Positions 7,680-17,314 of a stretch of DNA of 64,000 nt are shown here, piece after piece. Origin of the DNA: UBA9214 sp963701505 (GTDB taxonomy: Bacteria > Pseudomonadota > Gammaproteobacteria > UBA9214); contig CAVOZZ010000007.1 in NCBI GenBank assembly GCA_963701505.1, forward strand, positions 62,001 to 126,000, in the 5' to 3' direction. Below the pieces are notes generated by a model. That model had not been told where the DNA came from. It worked only from the letters and a program-made list of their open reading frames with translations, and did no database searches. The position numbers were made by a program, and so were the translations under genes. Within the stretch, counting starts at the first letter, position 1; every line of letters begins with the position of its first letter.

Positions 7680-8783
7680 ATGTCAGGAAACAGTTTTGGT
7701 AAATTATTCACCGTAACCGGCTTTGGCGAGAGTCATGGTCCAGCGCTGGGTTGCATTGTGGATGGTTGCCCGCCGGGACTGGAGCTGTCCGAAGCTGACC
7801 TGCAGTGCGAACTGGACCGTCGCAAGCCCGGCAAGTCGCGGCATACCACCCAGCGGCGTGAAGCGGACGAGGTACAGATTCTATCCGGTGTGTTTGAGGG
7901 CAAGACAACCGGTTCCCCGATTGGCCTTATCATTTATAACACCGATCAACGTTCCAGGGATTATACGAAAATCATGGACCGCTTCCGTCCCGGGCATGCC
8001 GATTACACCTATCAGCAGAAATACGGGTTCCGGGATTACCGCGGCGGCGGACGCTCCTCCGCACGCGAAACCGCGATGCGGGTAGCCGCAGGAGCCATCG
8101 CCAAAAAATACCTGCAACAGCGCCAAGGCATCCGCATTCGTGGTTACCTCGCGCAACTCGGGCCTGTCAAGCTGGAACTGAAAGACTGGTCAGCGGTAGA
8201 CCAGAACCCGTTTTTTTCACCGGATCCATCCCGTATAGCGGAACTGGAAACGTACATGGATGCCTTGCGCAAGGAAGGTAACTCGGTCGGCGCACGTGTC
8301 AATGTGGTTGCAACCGGTGTACCGCCCGGACTGGGTGAACCTGTATTTGACCGCCTGGATGCTGATATTGCGCACGCACTCATGAGCATCAATGCCGTCA
8401 AGGGTGTCGAGATCGGGGCCGGGTTCGACTGTGTCGTCCAAAAGGGTACCGAGCACCGTGACGAGATTACGCCGGCAGGATTTCTCAGCAACCATGCCGG
8501 TGGTACCCTTGGTGGCATTTCCAGCGGCCAGGATATCCTTGCCAGCATCGCACTTAAACCCACCTCCAGTATCCGCATCCCCGGACAAACAATCGACATT
8601 GACGGGAATGCAGTTGAAGTGGTGACTACCGGTCGGCATGATCCCTGTGTCGGTATCCGTGCGACACCGATCGCGGAAGCCATGCTGGCGATCGTGCTGA
8701 TGGATCACCTGCTGCGGCATCGTGCGCAGAACCTGGATGTCGCATCCGTAACCCCGACGATCCCGGCCGTGCCTGCGGACTAA
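7680..8783 (+). CDS. aroC: Chorismate synthase
   Basis: AroC converts 5-enolpyruvylshikimate 3-phosphate to chorismate using reduced FMN, the last common step of aromatic amino acid synthesis. The 367-residue product is full length: FGESHGPALGCIVDGCPPG near the N terminus, RRKPGKSRHTTQRREAD, HADYTYQQKYGFRDYRGGGR, SSARETAMRVAAGAIAKKYL and RHDPCVGIRATPIAEAM. TACAAT (7668-7673) ends six bases before the ATG and no Shine-Dalgarno sequence is visible, so the transcript may be leaderless. A separate promoter is expected, because the preceding gene is on the other strand. Confidence 0.97.
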   Translation: MSGNSFGKLFTVTGFGESHGPALGCIVDGCPPGLELSEADLQCELDRRKPGKSRHTTQRREADEVQILSGVFEGKTTGSPIGLIIYNTDQRSRDYTKIMDRFRPGHADYTYQQKYGFRDYRGGGRSSARETAMRVAAGAIAKKYLQQRQGIRIRGYLAQLGPVKLELKDWSAVDQNPFFSPDPSRIAELETYMDALRKEGNSVGARVNVVATGVPPGLGEPVFDRLDADIAHALMSINAVKGVEIGAGFDCVVQKGTEHRDEITPAGFLSNHAGGTLGGISSGQDILASIALKPTSSIRIPGQTIDIDGNAVEVVTTGRHDPCVGIRATPIAEAMLAIVLMDHLLRHRAQNLDVASVTPTIPAVPAD

Positions 8784-8823
8784 CACAACCCACTCGACCT
8801 AACGTCTACGGTTGTAGCGTGAC

Positions 8824-9963
8824 ATGATTTACTGGCGGTTGTCCGGTTTTTACCTGTTTTACTTCGCCTCACTGGGTGCACTGTTACCCTACTGGGGCCT
8901 GTACCTGAAGTCCCTTGATTTTAGTGTCACCGAGATCGGGCAACTGCTCGCCATACTCATGGCAACCAAGATTGTAGCGCCAAACATCTGGGGCTGGATT
9001 GCCGACCATACCACTCACCGCATGGCGATTATCCGCCTCGGATCACTGTTGGCCGCGATTGCCTTTGCCGGTGTGTTTTTTGCCAACGGCTTCTGGTGGC
9101 TGGTACTGGTGATGGCGGTGTTCAGCTTTTTCTGGAATGCGTCACTACCGCAGTTTGAAGCCACCACCATGAATCATCTCGGTGACGAATTGCATCGATA
9201 CAGTGGCATACGATTGTGGGGTTCGATCGGTTTTATCCTTGCGGTTACCGGTCTCGGGTCACTGCTGGGACTGTCGGGTACGGGGGTACTGCCAGCGGTA
9301 CTCATGGGGCTGTTTGTGCTGATATGGCTAAGCAGTCTTGCAGTGCCGGAATCTGCTGCTGGATACCTGCCACTTGACCAGGAACCCCTGCACAAGGTGT
9401 TGAGACGACCGCTGGTCCTGTCGCTGTTGGCAGTGTGTTTCCTCGTGCAGGCCAGCCATGGACCATATTACGCCTTTTTCAGTATTTACATGGAAGATTA
9501 TGGATACCCGACGGCCACCATCGGGCAACTCTGGGCACTGGGTGTGGTTGCGGAAATCTGCATATTTCTGCTGATGCCGGTATTGCTACCGCGCTTTGGC
9601 GCGCGCAGGCTGCTCATCATGGCGGTTGCCCTGACCACCCTGCGCTGGTTGCTGACGGCGTTATATGCCGACAGGCTGGCCGTCATAATTTTCAGCCAGA
9701 CCTTGCATGCCGCCAGTTTTGGCTTGTATCACGCCGTGATGATCTCCCTGATTCATTTCCTGTTTGTCGGTGCCCACCAGGGTCGCGGACAGGCTTTGTA
9801 CAGCAGTATAAGTTTTGGAGCCGGCGGCGCTGCAGGTATTCTGGTCAGTGGCTACCTGTGGACAAACATGGGCCCGCAGACCATGTATCTGATGGCTGCA
9901 CTAACCAGCCTGTGTGCACTGCTGGTTGTATTTTTTGGTGTGAGGAATATCCCTCAGGGTTGA
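8824..9963 (+). CDS. MFS transporter, HcaT/nucleoside-symporter-like
   Basis: This is a 12-helix major facilitator superfamily permease of 379 residues, with the N-terminal pattern FYLFYFASLGALLPYWGLYL typical of the group containing the 3-phenylpropionate transporter HcaT. Helices fill most of the length, with a central cytoplasmic loop near residue 195 (LDQEPLHKVLRRPL). The substrate cannot be read from the sequence. It lies between aroC and leuC on the same strand, 40 bases after aroC, and is probably unrelated to both pathways. The frame is intact. Confidence 0.85.
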   Translation: MIYWRLSGFYLFYFASLGALLPYWGLYLKSLDFSVTEIGQLLAILMATKIVAPNIWGWIADHTTHRMAIIRLGSLLAAIAFAGVFFANGFWWLVLVMAVFSFFWNASLPQFEATTMNHLGDELHRYSGIRLWGSIGFILAVTGLGSLLGLSGTGVLPAVLMGLFVLIWLSSLAVPESAAGYLPLDQEPLHKVLRRPLVLSLLAVCFLVQASHGPYYAFFSIYMEDYGYPTATIGQLWALGVVAEICIFLLMPVLLPRFGARRLLIMAVALTTLRWLLTALYADRLAVIIFSQTLHAASFGLYHAVMISLIHFLFVGAHQGRGQALYSSISFGAGGAAGILVSGYLWTNMGPQTMYLMAALTSLCALLVVFFGVRNIPQG

Positions 9964-10043
9964 AAGGAATGAATGGCTTCATCTCGTAGTTCCTATATAC
10001 TTTGCCGTTTAGCACGGGGCCACAGGCAAGCATACGACTAGCA

Positions 10044-11453
10044 ATGTCCGGCAAGACACTCTACGACAAACTCTGGGATGCACACCTTGTCCGGCAGGAC
10101 GAGGGCGGTATGGCGTTGATCTATATCGATCGTCACCTGATCCATGAGGTGACTTCTCCACAGGCCTTTGAGGGCCTGCGACTGGCCGGGCGCAAGCCCT
10201 GGCGCACAGACTCGATCCTCGCTGTACCGGACCATAACGTTCCCACCACCGACCGTACACTGGGTATCTCTGACCCGGTCTCCCGGTTGCAGGTTGAGAC
10301 CCTGGACCAGAACTGTGCCGAACTGGGTATCACCGAATTCCTCATGAATGACCCGCGCCAGGGAATCGTGCATGTCATCGGTCCGGAGCAGGGTGCGACC
10401 TTGCCTGGCATGACGGTGGTCTGTGGAGATTCACATACCTCCACGCATGGAGCCTTCGGTGCGCTTGCCTTTGGTATTGGCACCTCTGATGTCGAACACG
10501 TGCTGGCTACACAATGCCTTATACTGAGGAAATCGGGGAACCTGGAAATTCGTGTTGACGGACAACTGGCGCCCGGGGTTTCCGCAAAAGATGTCGTGCT
10601 CGCCATCATCGGCAGGGTAGGTACGGCAGGAGGAACCGGATTTGCAATTGAATTTTCAGGTTCAACCCTGCGCAGCCTGTCCATGGAGGGACGTATGACG
10701 GTTTGCAATATGGCCATCGAGGCAGGCGCGCGCTCAGGCATGGTTGCCGTCGATGACACGACCATCAATTATCTTGGTGGCCGTCCCTATGCACCGAAAG
10801 GTGTGCTCTGGGACCGCGCCATAGAAAGCTGGAAGGAGCTTCACAGCGATCCGGATGCGTCGTTCGATCGCAGCATCACCCTCGATGCAGGCGATATTCT
10901 GCCACAGGTCACCTGGGGAACCTCGCCGGAAATGGTGGTTTCTATTGATGGTGTGATACCAGACCCGGATGATGAGGCGGATAGTGTCAAACGAGAAGGC
11001 ATGCGCAATGCGCTCGCCTACATGGATCTGAAACCAGGTACCGCCATCACCGACATACGGCCTGACCATGTATTTATTGGTTCCTGTACCAATGCACGCA
11101 TAGAAGACCTGCGTGCAGCCGCCGCTGCAATCCGCGGTCGCAAGATTGCCCGGAACATCAAGCAGGCGCTGGTGGTGCCCGGGTCTGGACTGGTCAAGCG
11201 CCAGGCTGAAGCAGAAGGACTCGACAAGATCTTTACAAACGCCGGCTTTGACTGGCGCGAACCCGGCTGTTCCATGTGTCTGGCAATGAATGCCGACCGT
11301 CTGGCACCCGGTGATCGCTGTGCCTCAACATCCAACCGCAACTTTGAGGGGCGTCAGGGGCAGGGAGGTCGTACGCACCTGGTGAGCCCGGCAATGGCTG
11401 CTGCCGCGGCTGTCACCGGCCATTTCACGGATATTCGCATGGAACAGGACTGA
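10044..11453 (+). CDS. leuC: 3-isopropylmalate dehydratase large subunit
   Basis: LeuC and LeuD form the [4Fe-4S] isomerase that turns 2-isopropylmalate into 3-isopropylmalate. The 469-residue product begins MSGKTLYDKLWDAHLV; a reading 14 codons longer is open but not family-like. The cluster cysteines are visible in GSCTNARIEDL and GCSMCLAMNADRL, and CGDSHTSTHGAFGALAFGIG is the aconitase-family signature. It opens the leuCDB cluster. I looked for a leucine-rich attenuator peptide in the 80 bases upstream and saw none; leuA is not in the window. Confidence 0.97.
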   Translation: MSGKTLYDKLWDAHLVRQDEGGMALIYIDRHLIHEVTSPQAFEGLRLAGRKPWRTDSILAVPDHNVPTTDRTLGISDPVSRLQVETLDQNCAELGITEFLMNDPRQGIVHVIGPEQGATLPGMTVVCGDSHTSTHGAFGALAFGIGTSDVEHVLATQCLILRKSGNLEIRVDGQLAPGVSAKDVVLAIIGRVGTAGGTGFAIEFSGSTLRSLSMEGRMTVCNMAIEAGARSGMVAVDDTTINYLGGRPYAPKGVLWDRAIESWKELHSDPDASFDRSITLDAGDILPQVTWGTSPEMVVSIDGVIPDPDDEADSVKREGMRNALAYMDLKPGTAITDIRPDHVFIGSCTNARIEDLRAAAAAIRGRKIARNIKQALVVPGSGLVKRQAEAEGLDKIFTNAGFDWREPGCSMCLAMNADRLAPGDRCASTSNRNFEGRQGQGGRTHLVSPAMAAAAAVTGHFTDIRMEQD

Positions 11454-11470
11454 GTGAAGGGTTAACTTGC

Positions 11471-12112
11471 ATGATAAAGATTGACAAGCATCATGGCATA
11501 GTCATGCCGCTGGACAGACACAATGTCGATACCGACGCCATAATTCCGAAACAGTTCCTGAAATCGATCAAGCGCAGCGGCTTTGGGCACAACCTGTTTG
11601 ATGAATGGCGCTACCATGACCACGGTGAACCCGGCATGGAACCCGGCAGCCGTAAGATAAATCCGGACTTCGTACTCAACCAACCGCATTACGAGGGCGC
11701 CTCTATCTTGCTGGGCCGCCATAATTTCGGCTGCGGCTCATCCCGCGAGCATGCCGTGTGGGCACTGATGGATCACGGCTTCCGCGTTGTGATTGCACCC
11801 AGCTTCGCCGACATCTTTTTTAACAACGCCCGCAAGAACGGCCTGCTCTGCATCGTTCTGGATGAAAAGATCATTGAGCACCTTTTCACCCAGGTCCTGG
11901 AAAGCCCGGGTTATCGTCTATTGGTCGATCTGCCGGCACAACAAATCGTCCTGCCCAATCGGCACACCATTGGCTTTGATATCGATTCTTTCCACAAGGA
12001 TTGTCATATCCGCGGCCTGGATGACATTGGCTTGACGCTGGAGCATGCCACGGAGATCCGTGCGTTTGAGGAAAAGCGTCGCCAGACAGCCCCGTGGATA
12101 TTCAACAATTAA
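11471..12112 (+). CDS. leuD: 3-isopropylmalate dehydratase small subunit
   Basis: LeuD supplies the swivel domain that completes the active site of isopropylmalate isomerase. The 213-residue product shows DRHNVDTDAIIPKQFLK at the N terminus, FNLFDEWRY-type spacing as HNLFDEWRYHDHG, and the conserved NFGCGSSREHAVWAL near residue 80. It follows leuC by 17 bases and precedes leuB by 28, so the three are one transcription unit. Length and motifs are normal. Confidence 0.97.
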   Translation: MIKIDKHHGIVMPLDRHNVDTDAIIPKQFLKSIKRSGFGHNLFDEWRYHDHGEPGMEPGSRKINPDFVLNQPHYEGASILLGRHNFGCGSSREHAVWALMDHGFRVVIAPSFADIFFNNARKNGLLCIVLDEKIIEHLFTQVLESPGYRLLVDLPAQQIVLPNRHTIGFDIDSFHKDCHIRGLDDIGLTLEHATEIRAFEEKRRQTAPWIFNN

Positions 12113-12140
12113 CAGTAACTTTCACACATAAGAAAATGAA

Positions 12141-13226
12141 ATGACATATAAAATAGCAATCCTTCCTGGTGATGGTATCGGCCCTGAAATCATCACCGAG
12201 GCCTGTCGTGTACTGGAGGTACTACAGTCGGAGCACGGTCTTTCCATCGAGACCGAACAGGCGGATGTGGGAGGTACGGCCTATGATGCACACGGTCACC
12301 CGCTGCCTGAATCGACACTGAAAATCGCCCGTGAGGCCGATGCCGTCCTGCTGGGTGCGGTTGGCGGACCAAAATGGGAAGCACTGGACCGTACGCTGCG
12401 ACCTGAACAGGGCTTGCTCGCCTTACGTACCGAACTGATGCTGTTTTCTAACTTACGCCCCGCAATCCTGTATCCCCAGCTGGTAGCTGCCTCGACCCTG
12501 AGGCCAGAGATCGTCAGCGGGCTTGATATCATGATCGTTCGTGAATTGACCGGCGGTATTTACTTCGGTCAGCCACGCGGAATTCGTACCCTTGAAGATG
12601 GTCAGCAACAGGGCTTCAATACCCTGGTGTATTCTGAATCCGAGATCGAGCGCATCGGCCGCTCTGCCTTCGAGATTGCACGCAAACGTTCCAGGCGCTT
12701 GTGTTCCGTAGACAAGGCAAACGTGCTGGAGGTTTCCGAACTGTGGCGACGTGTCATGACGGAACTTGCAGCCGAGTACAACGATGTCGAATTGAGTCAC
12801 ATGTATGTGGACAATGCTGCCATGCAGCTGGTACGGGACCCCAAGCAGTTCGATGTCATGGTGACTGGCAACATGTTTGGCGATATTCTCTCGGACGCGG
12901 CCGCCATGCTCACCGGTTCGATTGGGATGCTGCCCTCCGCATCGCTGGACAGTCATGGCAAGGGGATGTACGAACCGATCCACGGTTCGGCTCCCGATAT
13001 AGCCGGGAAGGGCATTGCCAACCCGCTGGCAACCATACTCTCTGTGTCGATGATGTTACGCTACAGCCTGAATGAAGCAACGCTGGCCGATCGCATCGAA
13101 GCAGCCGTGGGAACAGTACTCGACAATGGCCTGAGAACAGCCGATATTGCTTCCGCTGGCATGCAGACAGTGAGCACCCGTACCATGGGTGATGCGGTTG
13201 TTGCCGCCCTGCAGGCAAAAAACTAG
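12141..13226 (+). CDS. leuB: 3-isopropylmalate dehydrogenase
   Basis: LeuB oxidises and decarboxylates 3-isopropylmalate to 2-oxoisocaproate with NAD+. The 361-residue product starts MTYKIAILPGDGIGPEI. It contains VRELTGGIYFGQPRG, the SVDKANVLEVSELWR segment with the catalytic lysine, NMFGDILSDAAAMLTGSIGM, and the NAD-binding EPIHGSAPDIAGKGIANP. It is third in leuCDB and is followed 47 bases later by asd. All the expected residues are present. Confidence 0.97.
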   Translation: MTYKIAILPGDGIGPEIITEACRVLEVLQSEHGLSIETEQADVGGTAYDAHGHPLPESTLKIAREADAVLLGAVGGPKWEALDRTLRPEQGLLALRTELMLFSNLRPAILYPQLVAASTLRPEIVSGLDIMIVRELTGGIYFGQPRGIRTLEDGQQQGFNTLVYSESEIERIGRSAFEIARKRSRRLCSVDKANVLEVSELWRRVMTELAAEYNDVELSHMYVDNAAMQLVRDPKQFDVMVTGNMFGDILSDAAAMLTGSIGMLPSASLDSHGKGMYEPIHGSAPDIAGKGIANPLATILSVSMMLRYSLNEATLADRIEAAVGTVLDNGLRTADIASAGMQTVSTRTMGDAVVAALQAKN

Positions 13227-13273
13227 ATATCGGGTATTTTTAACAGTAATCAACCAAATGGTAGTTAACGCAG

Positions 13274-14296
13274 ATGTCAGCCAAATATGATGTAGCCGTC
13301 GTGGGAGCCACCGGAGCAGTCGGCGAGGCCATGCTGGAGATTCTTGCCGAACGCAAGTTTCCGGTTAACAAGGTATACCCGCTTGCCAGTAGCCGCTCGG
13401 CCGGCAAGAAGGTCCCTTTCGGTGCTACCTATCTCACGGTTGAGGACCTCGACAACTTTGATTTTACCAAAGTTCAGATCGGCCTGTTCTCTGCCGGTGC
13501 GAGCATTTCCGCACAGTACGCACCCATTGCCGCCGCCGCCGGCTGCGTGGTGATCGACAACACCTCCCAGTTTCGCTACGACGAAGAGATCCCTCTGGTC
13601 GTGCCTGAGGTGAATCCTCAGGCCATCGCTGACTACAAGCGCCACAACATCATTGCCAACCCGAATTGCTCAACCATCCAGATGCTGGTTGCATTGAAGC
13701 CATTGCATGATGAAGCCGGTATCGAACGTATCAACGTCTGCACCTATCAGGCGGTTTCGGGTACCGGCAAAGAAGCTATAGAAGAGCTGGCCACGCAGAC
13801 TGCCGAGTTGCTCAACGGCCGAAAAGCGAGGGCAAACGTCTATCCAAAACAGATAGCCTTCAATGTATTGCCGCAAATCGACGTATTCATGGACAACGGC
13901 TACACCAAGGAAGAAATGAAAATGGTGTGGGAAACCCGGAAAATCATGGGTGATGATACGATACAGGTAAACCCGACAGCCGTACGCGTGCCGGTCTTTT
14001 ACGGGCACTCCGAAGCAGTACACATTGAAACCAGAAAAAAACTCGATGTGGCACAGGCGACCGCCTTGTTAAAGAAAGCGCCCGGTGTGGTGGTAGTAGA
14101 CAAGCGCAAGGATGGTGGCTATCCGACAGCGGTAACCGAGGGTGCCAACCATGATGCTGTCTATGTAGGCCGAATCAGGGAGGATATTTCTCACCCGCGG
14201 GGGTTAGATCTGTGGGTCGTCGCCGATAATGTACGCAAGGGTGCCGCACTCAACAGTATTCAGATTGCTGAAATATTGGTCGAAGAGTATTTCTGA
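13274..14296 (+). CDS. asd: Aspartate-semialdehyde dehydrogenase
   Basis: Asd reduces aspartyl phosphate to aspartate semialdehyde, feeding lysine, threonine, methionine and cell-wall diaminopimelate. The 340-residue product has the NADP-binding N terminus VAVVGATGAVGEAMLEIL, the active-site cysteine in ANPNCSTIQMLVALKPL, and the substrate-binding segment VRVPVFYGHSEAVHIE. It sits between leuB and fimV, as in Pseudomonas-like genomes. Nothing unusual is visible. Confidence 0.97.
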   Translation: MSAKYDVAVVGATGAVGEAMLEILAERKFPVNKVYPLASSRSAGKKVPFGATYLTVEDLDNFDFTKVQIGLFSAGASISAQYAPIAAAAGCVVIDNTSQFRYDEEIPLVVPEVNPQAIADYKRHNIIANPNCSTIQMLVALKPLHDEAGIERINVCTYQAVSGTGKEAIEELATQTAELLNGRKARANVYPKQIAFNVLPQIDVFMDNGYTKEEMKMVWETRKIMGDDTIQVNPTAVRVPVFYGHSEAVHIETRKKLDVAQATALLKKAPGVVVVDKRKDGGYPTAVTEGANHDAVYVGRIREDISHPRGLDLWVVADNVRKGAALNSIQIAEILVEEYF

Positions 14297-14400
14297 GATA
14301 TAGTCTGCCATCACAACAGCATTGACACCGCATCCGGAGCACCAGGATTGAATCTTTCGCCGGAAAGTCAATGGCTAAGCAAACAAAAGGGGATCTAGGC

Positions 14401-16575
14401 ATGTACAGGAAATCGGCTGTTGCAGCAGCCCTATTTTTGATTACCGCTTCCTCTAATATCCATGCGCTGGGGCTTGGCAATATCGACATGCAGTCGGCCC
14501 TCAACCAACCGATGAATGCCGCTATTGAATTGACGTCAGCGGAGGGGACTGATCTCTCGAAAGTGACTGTCACACTGGCCTCACAGGCTGACCACCAGCG
14601 ACTCGGCTTGTCGCGATCCAAGATCCTCAATGATTTCGACTTCAGCGTTGAGCAGGACCGTCGTGGCAATGCCGTTATAAGGGTAACCAGCGATGGTGCC
14701 GTCCATGAGCCGTTTCTGGAATTCCTGCTGGAGCTCACCTGGCCGAATGGCCGTCTGTTACGTGAATATACCGTACTGGTGGATCCCCCGATCACCATGC
14801 CGGCAACACCTGCTGCACCGGCAACACCCGTGAGCAGTACTTCTGCCCCCACACAGGCCGTTCAGCAACAGCGTCGACCCGGCCAGCCGGCTACGCCGGT
14901 GGCACGCTCATCAACACCGGCAACGGCGGCATCCGCTGATAGCTATGGACCGGTCAGACGCAACGAGACCTTGTGGTCGATCGCAGAAAAGCTGCGCCCG
15001 GGTACCGGCATATCGATGCACCAAATGATGCTGGCATTGCAACGGAAAAATCCACAGGCGTTCGCAGACAACAATATTAACAACCTCAATGCCGGCGCAA
15101 TACTGAACATACCCTCACGGGATGAAATTCTTTCTGTTAGCGCCTCCGAGGCGTTCGCAGAAACACGGCGGCAATACGCCGAGTGGGAGGAGCGTGAGCA
15201 ACCCGCGGATCCGAGGCAGGAAACGCAGGCCATTGCAGATGCTGAGATCGATTCTGACACAGTGGTCAACACGGAGTCCCGCTTGCAGTTAATGGCACCC
15301 GAGACTGCTGCGGTAGATGGCATGGCCACGTCTGGCGACCCTGTAGAGGCAGACGGCACCTCCTCTGAAGCCAGCGCCGAAATACTGAATCAACAGCTTG
15401 CCCTGGCGACAGAAGAGGCAGAGGCCAACAAGGCACAATCAGCAGAATACCAGTCCCAGGTCAGCGAACTGGAAGAGCAGGTCGAAACCATGAAGCGCCT
15501 GCTTGAACTCAAGGATGAAGAACTGGCCGGCATGCAGCAACGACTTGCGGCGAACGCTGACAGCAGGGACGTGGACTCAGAAACGACAGCTCCTGCAGAG
15601 GCTGAGCAGGAACTGATGGAGGAAACACTGACCACAGCGGCAACCGCAACAGATGATGCTGCCATGGGTGCAACCGGCGACAAAACCAGGGGTATCGTCA
15701 ACAAGTTGATGGACAACCCCCTGCTCGCAGGTCTTGGGGTGCTGGTCGCGATGCTGCTGGGTGGTTTCCTCTGGTCATCCACAAGGAAAAAGAACCACAC
15801 GGGGATCTTTGATGATGAAATGACGCTGGAAAAACACATGGCCAGCGTAGCATCCGGCACCAGGAAGGACAGGGCGCCCCCTGTTTTTGATGTGAATGAA
15901 AAGGTACCGGAAGAAACGCCGCTTTCTGAACCAGCCCATGATGACAGTGACCCACTGACCGAGGCCGATGTATACCTCGCCTATGGCAGGATTCAGCAGG
16001 CTGAAGATGTATTGCAAGCCGCACTGGCTGCATCACCGGAGGACAATGCAATTCGCCTCAAACTCCTTGAGGTTTACCATGCCGCGGGGAATGTTGCTGC
16101 CTTTGACCGTGAAGCCAGTGATTTTCGTGACGGTGTCACAGAAGAAGACGACAGCTGGTTGAAGGTAGCCTCAATGGGGCACGCACTGTCACCGAATAAT
16201 ACGCTGTATCGGGCTGCAAGCACTGATGCTGACAATGACAATGCAGAGTTTGATATGGCTGGCATGGAGCATCAGGAGCATCCGCTCGACGAAGCAGTGA
16301 GCGATATACCGAATCTGGATCTGCCGGAAAGTATCGAGTACAGCCTCGATGAATCAGTTGATACAGCCGCTTTCGAAGGCGAGAACGACGAGGAAGATGC
16401 CTCGGAAGGTCTCCTCAGTACGGCTGATGAAGTGACTACCAAACTCGATCTTGCACGCGCTTACCTGGATATGGGTGACCCGGAAGGCGCACGCAGCATA
16501 CTTGGCGAAGTCATAGAAGAGGGCAACGACGAGCAAAAGAACGAAGCTGAAGCATTAATGTCAAATCTTGCCTGA
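14401..16575 (+). CDS. fimV: FimV-family peptidoglycan-binding inner-membrane hub protein
   Basis: FimV proteins organise the cell pole and type IV pilus assembly or twitching, acting as an inner-membrane scaffold. I chose ATG 14401 (AGGGGA seven bases upstream) over an open reading ten codons longer. The 724-residue protein has a signal peptide (about 1-24), the N-terminal FimV domain, a Pro/Thr linker, a LysM-like segment (about 182-240, beginning VRRNETLWSIAEKL), a Glu-rich coiled coil (about 329-386), one membrane helix (about 438-460) and a C-terminal TPR/FimV-C domain (about 679-724, LDLARAYLDMGDPEGAR). It is shorter than Pseudomonas FimV. No pilus structural genes are nearby. Confidence 0.9.
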   Translation: MYRKSAVAAALFLITASSNIHALGLGNIDMQSALNQPMNAAIELTSAEGTDLSKVTVTLASQADHQRLGLSRSKILNDFDFSVEQDRRGNAVIRVTSDGAVHEPFLEFLLELTWPNGRLLREYTVLVDPPITMPATPAAPATPVSSTSAPTQAVQQQRRPGQPATPVARSSTPATAASADSYGPVRRNETLWSIAEKLRPGTGISMHQMMLALQRKNPQAFADNNINNLNAGAILNIPSRDEILSVSASEAFAETRRQYAEWEEREQPADPRQETQAIADAEIDSDTVVNTESRLQLMAPETAAVDGMATSGDPVEADGTSSEASAEILNQQLALATEEAEANKAQSAEYQSQVSELEEQVETMKRLLELKDEELAGMQQRLAANADSRDVDSETTAPAEAEQELMEETLTTAATATDDAAMGATGDKTRGIVNKLMDNPLLAGLGVLVAMLLGGFLWSSTRKKNHTGIFDDEMTLEKHMASVASGTRKDRAPPVFDVNEKVPEETPLSEPAHDDSDPLTEADVYLAYGRIQQAEDVLQAALAASPEDNAIRLKLLEVYHAAGNVAAFDREASDFRDGVTEEDDSWLKVASMGHALSPNNTLYRAASTDADNDNAEFDMAGMEHQEHPLDEAVSDIPNLDLPESIEYSLDESVDTAAFEGENDEEDASEGLLSTADEVTTKLDLARAYLDMGDPEGARSILGEVIEEGNDEQKNEAEALMSNLA

Positions 16576-17245
16576 TGTACACCCGCTGATACGCATTGTC
16601 ATCCTGCTATTGTTCACGGCAGGTATGGCAACGGCCCGGCCTGAACTTCTCGCAGGCGGCATTGTATTACTGCTTTTGTTATATGCCCTGGCCGGGATAC
16701 CTTCACCGGCGACACTGGTCCTCATGATCAAACGACTGCGCTGGCTGTTGCTGGCTATTCTGATCGTTTACGGGTGGTGGACGCCGGGAGAAAGCCTGTG
16801 GCCAGACGCCGGTTCACTGTCGCCGACCAGTGAAGGCCTTTTTCTTGGCTTGTTGCGGGTGATGGCCTTAGTGGCTATTGTGGCCGCCGTTCACCTGTTA
16901 CTGCAGAGCACCTCTCGTGAACAATTGCTTCCTGCAATCATGCAACTGATCCGGCCGCTAACAACTCGGCACGTGCGTGAACGCATCGCGGTTCGGGTGC
17001 TTTTATCTATAGAAGCTGTAGCGCAGGTCCACTCGCTTGTCCGTAAGGTGTTGCGCGAGCATCCGGTCAAGAGCTGGAAGCTGTCGAACCTTGCAAGCTC
17101 ATCACGGTTACTTTACAGAAGCGTGCTCGACAGGGCAGCACAGGCTGCGAATATTCCTATCGAGGTCAACAAACTGGAACCACCGCCATGGTGGCAATGG
17201 ATCATCCCGTTGGCCATGAGTGCCCTGTTTTTCATCCCTGTTTGA
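16568..17245 (+). CDS. EcfT/CbiQ-like integral membrane protein
   Basis: This 225-residue protein has about four to five membrane helices: two in the first 45 residues, LRWLLLAILIVYGWW, LLRVMALVAIVAAVHLLL and a C-terminal one ending the protein (IIPLAMSALFFIPV). A cytoplasmic charged stretch, RERIAVRVLLSIEAVAQV, lies between them. The layout resembles transmembrane subunits of energy-coupling factor or cobalt transporters, but I see no clear coupling-helix motif, and no ATPase or substrate-binding partner is adjacent. The start appears to be TTG overlapping the end of fimV by eight bases; the next in-frame ATG (16625) would remove the first helix. Function uncertain. Confidence 0.6.
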   Translation: MPDVHPLIRIVILLLFTAGMATARPELLAGGIVLLLLLYALAGIPSPATLVLMIKRLRWLLLAILIVYGWWTPGESLWPDAGSLSPTSEGLFLGLLRVMALVAIVAAVHLLLQSTSREQLLPAIMQLIRPLTTRHVRERIAVRVLLSIEAVAQVHSLVRKVLREHPVKSWKLSNLASSSRLLYRSVLDRAAQAANIPIEVNKLEPPPWWQWIIPLAMSALFFIPV

Positions 17246-17314
17246 GCCACTGCGGGTTGTCTGCGCGGTTTATGTAAAATGCCGTATGACCCTCATTCAT
17301 CACGAGTAATAATT

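Noticed and set aside
9964..10043. Leucine attenuator peptide before leuC
   Set aside because: No short frame with a run of leucine codons and no terminator hairpin is visible in this gap.
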